Source: Tetrapyrgos nigripes (taxonomy: Eukaryota > Basidiomycota > Agaricomycetes > Agaricales > Campanellaceae). Taken from it: 64,000 nucleotides of DNA. Of the stretch, positions 34,390 through 45,000 are shown piece after piece. Location: NCBI GenBank assembly GCA_013368315.1, contig JAACJM010000048.1:409114-473113 (forward strand), given 5' to 3'. Both the position numbers and the translations under genes were made by a program. The notes under the pieces are model-generated. The model was not told the origin of the DNA and made no database searches. It saw nothing but the letters and a program-made list of their open reading frames with translations. Positions within the stretch are counted from its first letter, which is position 1; every line of letters starts with the position of its first letter.

Positions 34390-35581
34390 ATGGTGAGTAT
34401 GAAGAGTCTAAATATACATACCAAACCCAGGGTGCTCAGTCTCATTCTCTTACACCTATAGGCGGATACTGACCAGTGGTTGGAAGTCGCAGCAGTGCGT
34501 AAGCTATACCTACACCGTATGAATGGCACTGATATACCTTCACTACAGGCTAGCCTTCCCCAGCAACAACTTATCAATGTGCGTTTTTTTCTATATCCCT
34601 TTTCCTGCGATGAACTCAGACAAATCTAGGAAATAGGACGAGAGGTCATCAAAACTGCTTTTGGTGTAGAAGAGATACGAGAACTCGCTAAATTGGAGCC
34701 AGTGTCCGGAGAACGTTTAGCTCAATTTCAGGACAATCCGCTCATCTTTGGGCCAGATTATCCTGGGACACGACTCGATACGTCACTGGACAACGCTTCG
34801 GGTATGAGGCAGGCTCTTTGGAATCGTGCGGTTTCCCAGCTGCTAGCTGTTGAAGCGGAAAATCTTGTCTACAAGACAAGAAGTGTTTCTCTGCGGCTTT
34901 CTGGAGATGATTCTGTTCTCTGGCCGCAATTATTTACACGCCGTCTGTCAGATGTCTTTGATGAAATTCAGGCTGCCCGTCGATCCGAGTTTCCACTTCT
35001 CCCAGTGTTAGAGGACAGATACAACGTCAGGAAGAAGAGAAATGCTCAACAATCAAGCCGTTTCAGAGTACGTTGGTTATGTATAACCTCAATCCCACTG
35101 ATCAGGAACTTCGCAGAAATTTGTGAGACGGCAAGAGATCTGTACTGTTATGCTTGAACACTCGCGTGCCAATCATGCCGAGCAACCAGTCGAGTTCTGG
35201 AAGAGTCTCAGTAGCTGTCTGGAACGTCTGAGGGCCGACGGTATGTCAGATGAAGAGACAGAGGACCAAGGGAATGAAAACGTCAAGGTTATCAAAGACC
35301 CGGAATTCCGACATCCCTCATTTCGAATTCTTTTCCGGTATGTCGATTCAGCGCAACGTGACAACAAGGCACTTTTCAACCAAACTGGTCGGCAGCCACG
35401 ACGCCAAGTCCTCAGTGACCAGCTCAGCCAACGATCTCCGCCCAACGATCTCCCCAGAGCGTTCTACCGACCGGAATATCTCGAGCTCATGCGGCGAGGG
35501 GAAGTTCCGAACGTCACCGTTACTTCAGAAAATCATCCACTGCCCAGCATTCCAGAGCTCAATCAGCGTTCCACTCGGTAA
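34390..35581 (+). CDS. GMSDEE-family protein (unknown function)
   Basis: The ATG at 34390-34392 is followed at once by GTGAGT, so the first coding exon is only the start codon. Splicing to 34462 gives ADTDQWLEVAAA. Further introns join LPQQQLIN to EIGREVIKTAFGVEEI and then SGERLAQFQDNPLIFGPD, WNRAVSQLLAVEAENLV and WPQLFTRRLSDVFDEI. After the intron ending CTTCGCAG comes KFVRRQEICTVMLEH, then the acidic motif GMSDEETEDQG. The C-terminus has LPRAFYRPEYLELM and ends at TAA 35581. The same order is seen in the 42.1-43.0 kb gene. I find no lesion, so this is the best-preserved member of the family here. It is divergent from the SNF2 fragment, with ACGCGT at 34295 between them. Confidence 0.7.
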
Positions 35582-35990
35582 GAAATCCTCATCTCCTGCT
35601 CTATGTAATGTCATGACATGTCACCCTCAGTGTAGAGACTCCATTTTGTTCTCAAAGTGATACAAACAAGTCGTCTGCACCTGTGCTCGGGTCTAGACAA
35701 TCATATACTCAGTGGGTTATGAATTTAGGTAGTCTCTTCATGCAGTGGTCGCTTTTAGCAATTGTGATTTATCTATTCTTTAGTCTCCTGTAGTGACTAG
35801 TCACATTGTAAGGTAGTTTGTTCAATGTACGTTGTCCTGTCTATCTGCTTGTGACTGAAAACATGAGAAATGTGAGACATTTGTCGATGAACCATGTACT
35901 ATTTACAATATATGAGAGGTATGAGAGGAACTTCTAATAATATAAAATTGGACTACCAAAGACATCCGTTTTCTGTTTTCTTCAAACCAA
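35582..35990. other. Intergenic between convergent genes
   Basis: Separates the 3' ends of the GMSDEE gene and the F-box gene. Near 36.0 kb, TTCATTATGAA occurs twice inside a local direct repeat (CCAATCAGTTCATTATGAA at about 35988 and 36061) that touches the F-box 3' end. Confidence 0.45.
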
Positions 35991-37691
35991 TCAGTTCATT
36001 ATGAAGGCAGTACCTAGAGGACTACCAAAGACATCTGCTGAATGTACTCCGGTTACCCTTCCAATCAGTTCATTATGAATGACTGAGGCGAAACACGATC
36101 TCATTTTATCGCTCGAAACACCCCACATCTTTGGAAGAAACCCAGCAAGCGCATTGGTGTCTGGTTCCATGACATCTAGATGGTAGCTCGGGTATATGGT
36201 GATTCTCTGCAAGGCCTTGTGCTCTACTAGGAGTATTAGAGCGTCGTCCAAAGACTGGCACTCCCTCCCGTCTGTTGGTTCCAGGGGCAAAGACAACTCA
36301 CAGAGATGGGGGGTGTGAGCCATGAGCTCCGAGACTGCCTTGAGTCTCACGGGCAGTGGGACCCAAGGTCGGAATTCAGTTCCATGCATCGAGAGATGCT
36401 GGAGTTTGTGCATTGCCCTGAATTCAATGTCAAGACCGTCTATATGTTTGTTCAGCACAAGTTGAATAGTATGTATTGTAGCATGCTTACTCTCGATGAA
36501 AGCGTGCCAAGCTAATAGCTTGAGAGATTGCGCCTGTTGGTTTATAAACTCGACGAGTTCATCCCCCAACACGCCATTCTGAGTGAATAACAGTGACGAA
36601 ACACCAGTGACTGAGAAATATTGTAGGACCCGAATGAGTCCCCCAGAATAATTGAGCGACAGCACAAGATCGTCAAATTCAAGGCGATTCGGAACCACGA
36701 CTGGAAGATTGTCTGGTGTAAGGGGGTATACGATGCAAAGATCACAAGTCAGTTTTTTCAATTTGCGAGGGTTGACACCCTGTAGCAGCTTGACCCAAGC
36801 AGCTACTGGACCGGAGAGATTTCGAAATGAGAGATGGCTCAAGGTTTGAAACTCAACGTTCCCAACCAAAGCGATAGCTTCTGCGGAATTCGCAAAACCG
36901 GAGAGCTCAAGGGACTCGAGTCGGGTAAAGGATATGTCGAGGAGATTGTGAATGGGCCGCATGCATAAAGGAAGGTGGGCGGAGAGATTTCGGAAATGAA
37001 TGAAATAGTTATGTTGTTGGGTCTTATCAAACTCCTTAACCAATTGGCGTAGAGCAGACCAGGAAAGCTTGCACATCCCGCGTTGGTGTAGTTCCTCGGA
37101 CATGGGTGCAAGCCAATTTTTGCAAACCAACCTCCCAGCTTTCAGGCAGTTGATAGTGTCGCATTGGGATGCTACTAGGAGGAGAAGCTCCGTGGGCAGC
37201 TGAGGGATCGGCCTACAAACTGTAGCAACAAAATGGTCCCAATGCTTCTGTATCAGAAGGTCTTGGGGGTCGTGCGAAGGAAGTGCATTGAGCAATCTGA
37301 AAATGCTCTTTCAGAAATCACGATGCCAATGAGAAATTGGAACCATTACTCACATCTCCTTTCCCTTCTCACAAAGTGTAATACGGTCGCCAATAATAGA
37401 AAGGAAGCCAGAAGACGCCATCTCGCAGACGACTATTTCAACTTTTGATTTCCAGTAGCGAGGAAGCGGTCTTGAAAGAACTTTAGCATGGTGCTGCATG
37501 GGAAGACGTAGCTCTGCTTGTGATACAGACTTGCAAGCAAGCAGATTAGCTAGAGCTACCCAGATCACTAAGGTACCGGGTAAATCATGAAAGGAAATCC
37601 ATGAAAGAAAGAAAAGTAGGTACTCACAAAGCTTATATCCAAGTTGTCCTTGCAACTTGAGCAATGACTGGGGTTTCTTGACCTTGGGCAT
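35991..37691 (-). CDS. F-box/leucine-rich protein with extra N-terminal module
   Basis: F-box proteins recruit substrates to SCF ubiquitin ligases. Exon 1 (MPKVKKPQSLLKLQGQLG) joins through GTGAGT/CCTTAG to LIWVALANLLACKSVSQAEL and a helical module ending near CEKGKE. The intron GTGAGTAATGG...TTTTCAG then joins in frame to LLNALPSHDPQDLLI and the F-box IPQLPTELLLLVASQCD with LVCKNWLAP. The rest has leucine-rich repeat character (LSHLSFRNLSGPV, LKKLTCDLCIVYPL, LQHLSMHGTEF, LCELSLPLEP) and ends at TAA near 35991. No lesion seen. The N-terminal module resembles the one in the gene at 56029-57077. Confidence 0.75.
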
Positions 37692-38369
37692 TCTGGAGAG
37701 AAAGTCTGTGCGCAGAGGTAAAAGGCGAAGAAGAGATTGCTGCCAGTGGCAATGGATAACCTTTCAGAGAGTCGAACTTATTTAACGGTTCACCGCCGGT
37801 TCATGCACACAAAGCAATGAGTGGCCTTTAAATTACCGGGAAGATTACCGAGAAAATCACCGAGAAAATCACCGCGCCGACAGGAGGAGAAGCACAGTAA
37901 CACAGTAACCCAGAGGAGCAGAGTCTCAAAGACATTTTCAGTACGCTGGAAGCAGAATCGAGAATCAAGAAAAGGCAGTTACCGAAATTTCGAACATCAC
38001 GTGCGCGTCAGACTGATAGACGCGACGCGTTTGTCGTGCAGAAAGCTGGACAATTTCCGAAGTGGAAAAGATCGTAATGAGAAATACCTGGATCGTTGGA
38101 ACAAGAAACAAACCAAGAAAGCGAAGACCAGGCTCAAAATCTCGGAAGCGCTACCATTAAGGGACATACGTAGACAAATTTCCAAGTTATTGCAACGTGT
38201 TTCTAACTTTCATTGGTATAGACCCAATCATCACCAGGAAACCAAAGGTAACTAGAGTTCTGACAACGACTCTCCTAGTGATGAGGGTGTAGCTGTTGAA
38301 TCTGATGAAGAGTCTGGAGGCAAAGCTATGAATAATGGTGATGAGCCTTTCAAAAAGAGTGACTCACAT
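37692..38369. other. Promoter region and unassigned open frame
   Basis: A plus-strand open stretch at 37821-38255 is Lys/Arg-rich (KSPRKSPRR near its start) with no recognised domain. ACGCGT occurs at 38025-38030. I would not call a gene here without expression data. Confidence 0.35.
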
Positions 38370-39128
38370 TTGTTTTAGGCAAATGGACCACTGTAGAGAC
38401 ATGCTCCGATGATCACCTGTCTCAAAAACCCATTGCTCACAAAACATCAACTGAAAGTGTCCAAACAAATTCTGGAGTGAGTAATTTTCTCTGCAATTAC
38501 ACGGAAAGCAGACTTACGAGCATATAGTCGACGACCCTTCCACCTTCAATAAACCTAGCTTAGCCTAACAAGTAAGTTGACGCAAAACCAGTACACTACC
38601 CAGCCCTAGATACTGCTGTCCACATGACAACCAAACCACATAGAGATGTATGCAGCAGACGTATGTGACAAGTGTATGTTTTCGATTTCAGAAGCTGTTT
38701 TTCCTGGAGGCCTGTTTCCGAAAAAAAAAAAGGAAGGATGAGTTGGCTATTCAGTGCAAAGGACTGCGAGGTAAATGCTCACCATGCAAAACTTTGTTTT
38801 AGGCAAAATGGACAACTTTAGAGACGAGTTTTGATGATCACCCGTCTCAAAAACCCATTGCCCACACAGCGTCAACTGAAAGTGTCCAAACAAATTCCGT
38901 AGTGAATATAATTTTTTCTGGAATTATGCGGAAAGCAGACTTACGAGCATATAGTAGACAGTCCTTCCACCTTCAATAAGCCTAACAAGCAAGTTGGCGC
39001 AACACCAGCACAATTCCCAATAGAGGCTGCTGTCCATACGACAGCCAAAAGCACGCAGAGATGTATGCAGGATGAGCTAGCTATTCAGTGCAAAAGACCT
39101 TGAGGTAAACACTCACCGTGCAAAACTG
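38370..39128 (+). repeat. Degenerate tandem duplication, period about 424 bp
   Basis: The unit starts TTGTTTTAGGCAAA at 38370 and again at 38794. Both copies share CAAAAACCCATTGC, GAAAGTGTCCAAACAAATT, GGAAAGCAGACTTACGAGC and GATGTATGCAG, and end with a GCTATTCAGTGCAAA block. Copies differ by many substitutions and small indels, so this duplication is old. Confidence 0.85.
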
Positions 39129-39449
39129 GCCAATTGGGTAGATTTCCAGGATGTGCGACTTCGGAGCCGATTTTGGTTGCCATGTAGTCTAAAAGGATTC
39201 AGAGTGCCATGCCCACCAGTTCGTGGGGTAGTGCCACGTAGAGGAGCTGCAATTCGTGCGCTGAGCAAACGCCGTTATAGACTGGGACAGAGCGTCTGAC
39301 TCAAACCGTCGCGCGATGCGTCACGTCACGTGAACCATATATGGCTTAATTGCGACACGCGTACGGTATACGAAACCCTTTCCTTCCAACTCCATGCCAG
39401 GTACGTTTCGTTCTTTCTTGCATCTTTTTCCCCTTGTTTTTTTGTTGTT

Positions 39450-39765
39450 GTTGGAGGATGAAGTAGCCCCGACCTTTGGGGGAGCTGACAGCCTCTTTTC
39501 AAATTAATTTGGTTTTTTATCTCCATTTTCTTTTTACCTCTTGGCTGTTGGAGGATGAAGCCGCCCCGACCCTTGGGGGAGCCAATTCAATATCGCGTTC
39601 TATGACGTGCAACAGCCTTTTTCAAACTAACTTGATTTTTTATCTCAATTTTCTTTGCCGTTGGAGGATGAAGCAGCCCCGACCCTTGGGGGAGCCGACT
39701 CAGTATCGCGTTGCGACGGCCTTTTTCAAAATTAATTTGATTTTATCTCCATTTTGAATGTAACT
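39450..39765 (+). repeat. Three-copy tandem repeat (97 and 113 bp spacing)
   Basis: Units begin GTTGGAGGATGAAG at 39450, 39547 and 39660. Each contains a CCCCGACC(C)TTGGGGGAGC block followed by a T-rich tract with TTTTTATCTC. They sit directly upstream of the TET/JBP-like reading frame, possibly in a 5' intron. Confidence 0.85.
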
Positions 39766-39780
39766 CCTTTCAGTTACACG

Positions 39781-41293
39781 TAGTCTCAAGGAATACAGTG
39801 GTCTATCTCGACAAGACACCCTGAAATACGACGCGTCTATACTTCTACAACGTGCACAACAACTTCAAAACCTGTATGAAACATCTCCACTACCCAACGA
39901 CTGCGACCACAACCAACCTCTTCGTACATATGAGCTTCAACCTCGAAAACGTAGCCAGAAAGACCATCGATTTATCTCTCTTATTGAACTCGCCAATAGA
40001 CTCATTAACAAACACGCCGCCCAGTCCTCCAGCCGCCATCAGCATAAACCTTACACTGTTAACGGGCGTCTTTCAACTGCCAAAAAGCACAAGGCCAAAT
40101 CCAAAGAGTCTTACCGACTCAAACGCTCAGTATTACGAGCTGCAGCGCAGCAAGCATCTGGCTCTTCGCTGTAAGGTTACCAGTATCGACATGTCAAGAA
40201 AACGCAAGAGTCTACAACGTCGACGAAATATGAACGCTTGTCTGGATGTTGGGCAGGTCCGAAGAATGCCGAAGAAAAAAGGCATTACACATTGGCAGAG
40301 TTGAAGGCTTTGGGATTTAACATCAAAAAATGGGATCCGGAGTGCGTACTCTTTTTTTCCCCCTTTCTTTAGTTCACCTCACAATCTTACTATATAGATA
40401 CATGGCTTCTACAAGACGCTCAAGGCCGTCCGTTGGTTCTCCTAGCAGGTCATCCATCCTGTGAATGGTCTGTTGTTGTCGGCGAGCTTTTTCAGCTCTT
40501 TGAACAAGTGTTGAAGGAACTTGGTTTTACCGAAACAGAGCTTTGCCATCGACGCGGGGAATACTTCACTCGGATATTCGGAATTTCGTACGGGGGCGGT
40601 CAAACACATCCTGGAAACCTAGCACACTCTGAAAAGGACGAAGAAATTCTCAACCATCTTAGAGCGCACCCAGCTATGACTAAACTCGCCCACCGAGTTG
40701 ACTGTAAGCTTTCTTTTTTCGGTACTGTACCTCTCCAATATCTAATATATGCATCTGCATCTAGACCTGATGCGTGCCTACTTCCCCAAACTTCACGCAT
40801 TATATATGAATATCCTTACAGCTCTCACTGATGACAATCCAAATTTGGAAGTTAACTTTGATGTTTGCTGCTTTGCAGCATCTTCACTTAACTTCACAGT
40901 TGGCTCTAACAAGGCTACCACCTTCCCTCATCACGACTTCCTTAATTTGCTTTTTGGGTTATGCGCAGTGTTCAACTGCGGTGATTTTGACTACAAGTCT
41001 GGTGGACACATTGTCCTGTGGGACCTGGGGCTTGTCATCGAATTCTCCCGCCAGGGTGTATAGTTCTCCTTCCTTCTGCCATGCTCTTACACTCCAATTC
41101 GTCTATTGCTGCTCATGAGACGAGGCATTCGGCCACGTTCTTTAGCGCCGCTGGCCTATTCCGATGGTGTCACAATAACAACATGTCTGATGTGGAGTTT
41201 CTCGAGAAGGCATCTAATCGTGTAAAGGCATCATGGCAAAAGCACCGGGAAGATTTATGGCAAACGGGTTTGTGTCTTCTTAATGGCGATTAA
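39781..41293 (+). pseudogene. TET/JBP-like 2OG-Fe(II) oxygenase, frameshifted
   Basis: TET/JBP enzymes oxidise methylated cytosine or thymine in DNA. The first exon (from about 39781) is basic and Gln-rich (LQRAQQLQNLYETSPLPND) and ends near NIKKWDPE. The next (40433 on) has PLVLLAGHPSCEWSVVVGEL. The core exon has the iron-binding HxD as FPHHDFLN near 40930, then NCGDFDYKSGGHIVLWDLG. The distal His and 2OG-binding Arg follow as LLHSNSSIAAHETRHS, then AAGLFRWCHNN. This HxD...H...R order and the GGHxVLWDL motif fit the TET/JBP-like family expanded in agaricomycetes. Two extra bases (TC in TTCTCCCG at about 41043) shift the frame between the HxD half and the H/R half. A TAA at 40172 also interrupts exon 1 unless spliced out, and the intron before 40390 is out of phase. 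Confidence 0.6.
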
Positions 41294-42075
41294 ATCACAT
41301 ATTTTGTAGAAGTTTGATGTACTTATGCTAAATCGATCTTTTCATGTTGGCATCGGCTTTTCACTGGGGCTTAGTCAGTTCTACACTCGCAGGACTCGTA
41401 GATCAAGGTATGTCTTCCATTTTTAAGCTCGGATATTCCGCCTCCATCCCTGATCTAACCATCTTGTCCCGGCAGAAGGATCAAAATATACAGCGAGCAG
41501 ACGCAGAGTGAAGAATAGAATTGAGGTTGCGCGAAATACTAACAGTGACGAGGCCGAAATGAGAAATTGAAAGGAAAAGTTAGCCCGAATCTTTGTGTGA
41601 TGGCAAGAGATACGCACCTGTGGAGCAGCGTTCCGAAATATCTTCAAGATCGTCATGGAATAGAGTCGTTTTCTAGGTAATTCGGTATATTAGCATTTGA
41701 AACGAATCAAGAGCAACAACGCACCGAATCATCGTACCAGGTTGCTCCTGTTACAGATGCCAAATTGGCAGTTCCATGTCGTTGATCAAATAGAGTTGAA
41801 ATGGACGCATTTCAATAGGCGGTAGATGGTGCGTGGAAGTGGGTAAGGATTTTTGTGCAAATTTATACTGCGCAATATCTCTGCGCGACCTCCGCGCGAC
41901 TTTTGCGTGACTTCAATCAAGTTCCATTTACACTGCGCAATATCTCTGCGCGACTTTTGCGTGACGTCAAGTTCCTCCTCACAATCCATGTAGAAACTGC
42001 CTTCATCGCCTATTCCTAGTGCAGAATGTACATCTCTTCTATTCTCTCAAATAACAATGAAGAAACATTCCTAGT
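41294..42075. other. Intergenic with a short CGCG-rich tandem repeat
   Basis: No gene supported. At 41860-41970 the block ACTGCGCAATATCTCTGCG with GCGCGACTTTTGCGTGAC and a TCAAGTTCC end occurs twice, the first copy carrying an extra CTCCGCGCGAC. Confidence 0.6.
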
Positions 42076-45000
42076 CTACTCGGGTAGTTCTTCCAATATA
42101 CAAATGGTGAAGTTGTTGTCAACATACTGCAGATCATCGAGCTTGAACTGGAATTTGCCAATTTCGGAGAGGTAGCTCTCCTTGAAAAAAGCTTTTGGCA
42201 GCTTTTTGGGTGGAGGTCGATTCTTAGTCGACATAGTCTCCGTCCGCACACGAGGAATCCGTGCTCTTCCGTGGTGAGTAAAGATGGCGTCCTCCGCGTC
42301 CCGAGTGCCATCCACCATCGCAAATGTCTGGCCGAAAGACTCGTGCCTCCAAGGGAGAACGAGTACCTTTCTGACTCGGACAACCTCTCCACTCTCCATA
42401 GTTTCCTCTCCAGATTCCTCATCTGACATCCCCTCATGCTCTAGCTTTAAAAGACACTTCAAGATGTACCTCCACGTATCCAAACCTTCTGTATCTCCCC
42501 TTTCTTCCATAGCTTGAATCATGATGGTGGCGACACTGGCACGGACGTGAAATTTCTACAACGAGCTTCAAATCAATCACTTCCCAAATTTGAAAGAGAC
42601 CTGTAAGTACTCACAGCGTGTAAAATGCTATTGGCTTGGGATCTAAGTTTGACCTTCTTGATCTCCTCGTAGACACGTCGAAGTCGGTCTTTGACCGGCT
42701 CCCCCAAGTACTGTGGTCTCGCCAATATAGCAGTCTGCATAATGGGTCGGAGGCGTTTTTTTATCATGTCTTCCCAGCTATATCTCTCCTTCCCAAAACG
42801 ATTGTCTGGGCAACGCTTGACGATTTCCCAACATTCTGCAGCAAGTATCTCTAAGACCGTCCGATTCCATTCCCTGTTCAACATGGCCGTAGTTGAGACC
42901 CCCCGTAGATCAAGGAAGCTATTTCTCAGCTTCGGTCCAAACATATGAACATCGTCTTGCATGAAGCAGTGAAGTCGTTCATCGGAAACAGGATGGGCGG
43001 GAGAAACCATGATACAGATTCTTGATACCAAGAAATGCTTTGACTATTGCACGGGCCAGCGCCTGTAACACGACTATATCAACATACAATAATTTTAGAG
43101 GAAACATAACTCACTTTGGCACTGTTGTTTTGTTGGCCGACCAGCCAGCGTTTCCGCGTTTCCAGTCGTGCCCACTTCCTCAGTACAACATGGTCATCCC
43201 TCTCCTCTTTGTTGGCTTGGCCATCATCGTCTGAACTGGTCTCGTCAGAGTCATTATCTTCTATGTCGGCGTCTGCATCACCATGTTGAGAATGTTCGGG
43301 ACGATCTGACTGAGGATTTTTATTTTAGATTGTCAGTTAGCACAGGGAGGAGTCAATGAGACGGCCCAGGGAAAACTCACATCTACGTCTATGTTGTCCT
43401 CGTCTTCATTATCACGATCGTCGTCCTGAAACAGAACGTGAGTGCTAGAAACACATTAGAAGAGAGTATACTCACATCCAGCATATCTCGTATCCTGACT
43501 CTGCCTCCTCTTTGTCTGTCCTGTTCTCGTTGTTTTCTGCCAGTGCGTGTCTATGTTCGAAATCAGACTGATTCAAAAAAAGGGCATTGTAATTCTCTCA
43601 CAAATGGTGAGGCTTTGGTAGAAGTCCAAGGAGTTTTTGTGGGATTAGGCTATGATGTTCATGAGCACTTGGGAAAGATAGCGTGGTGAGTCGTGCACTT
43701 ACGATTGGTGTGGAACGGTATGAAGGCCTTTTCTTCTTGGTGTTGTTTGCCTCAGCTTCGAGTATTTCTCGTAGCACTCCGTTTACGTTAGCGCTCCGCA
43801 ATGTGTGGCGGCTGGCAAACCCGGAATCGGACATTCCCTGTTCTGATGTCCCAGGCATTCCCGATGTCCCCGACGTTCCCGATGTCCCAGGCATTTCTGA
43901 TGTCCCCGATGTTCCCGATGGCCCAGACGTTCCCGATGGCCCAGACGTTCCTGATGTTCCAGATCCTTCTCCAGAGCATCCCGATGTCCCAGCTGTTCGT
44001 GGAGACTGCTCAGGGCAAGTATTCTAAAACCGGACTTCTCAGCAATCACCGAGGCACTTTAGATGTACACCTCACCCTTAATTTTGCAATCTCTTGCTCC
44101 AAAAACTGAATACGGTCATTTCGGGTCTTTATGGTCTCGTTTTGCTTGCCAAGTTTTTCATTTGCAGTCTCCGCCACCTTTCTACCATCAGCCTGTGATA
44201 TTAAATGAAAATCTCGTCAGTAAATCAAACCACAGTTCATGGTTTGTAAGGACGTACAATCGATTGCGCCAAGGCAGCCTGTTCATGTGGAGTCAGAATG
44301 CTCTCTAGTCGCATCCATTCCGGAATCACTCACCTGCAGCCTCCCAATTTCAACTTTAGACCCCGCCGATTCGATTCCCAGAGTCTCTACTTGAGACTTG
44401 ATTGTTGGTGAGTCACTAATCACTAGTTCATCCAGAAAAGAGAAACACGTACATGTACTTGTTTCAACTCATCCTAATGAGAAAATATAAGCAGTCATCT
44501 TGTTGCATCTGGAATCACTCACCTTCAAGTTAGTACTGGCGTCATTGGCATCATCCAGGTCCTTTCGCAAGCTGCTACTCTCAGCCTAGATTTTTTTCGT
44601 TAAGCCATCTGGAATGTAAAGAGGGCAGAAACTGGAACTCACTTCGGCTTTGGTAAGGTCATCATTCAGAGTAGTGATACTTTGCTAGTTTAATATGTCT
44701 TCATGTCAATATATCATCTAGGGAGGAAGAATCAACATCGACACACACCTGGAGCTCAGTGACATTGCTCTGCCATTCCTTGACGTCTTGCTTCAGTTTC
44801 TCGTTCTCCGTCTCCAGTCCATTGGGTTTTTGCTTAGCATCTTGGCATTCTTGCTGTAAACGCTTTGGATAGCCCGTCAACCAAGTGATAACTTGAACAT
44901 GACAACATAACTGTACTCACTTGACACTCCAGGCTTAGTCTAGCAAAATCCTCCTGAACTCGCTGGCTCAGTCATAATGTTGACATTTAAACCGATATCA

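Noticed and set aside
39852..40304. Plus-strand ATG frame over the start of the oxygenase gene
   Set aside because: The neighbouring frame gives the better protein (basic, Gln-rich, leading to NIKKWDPE), so this is an out-of-frame shadow.
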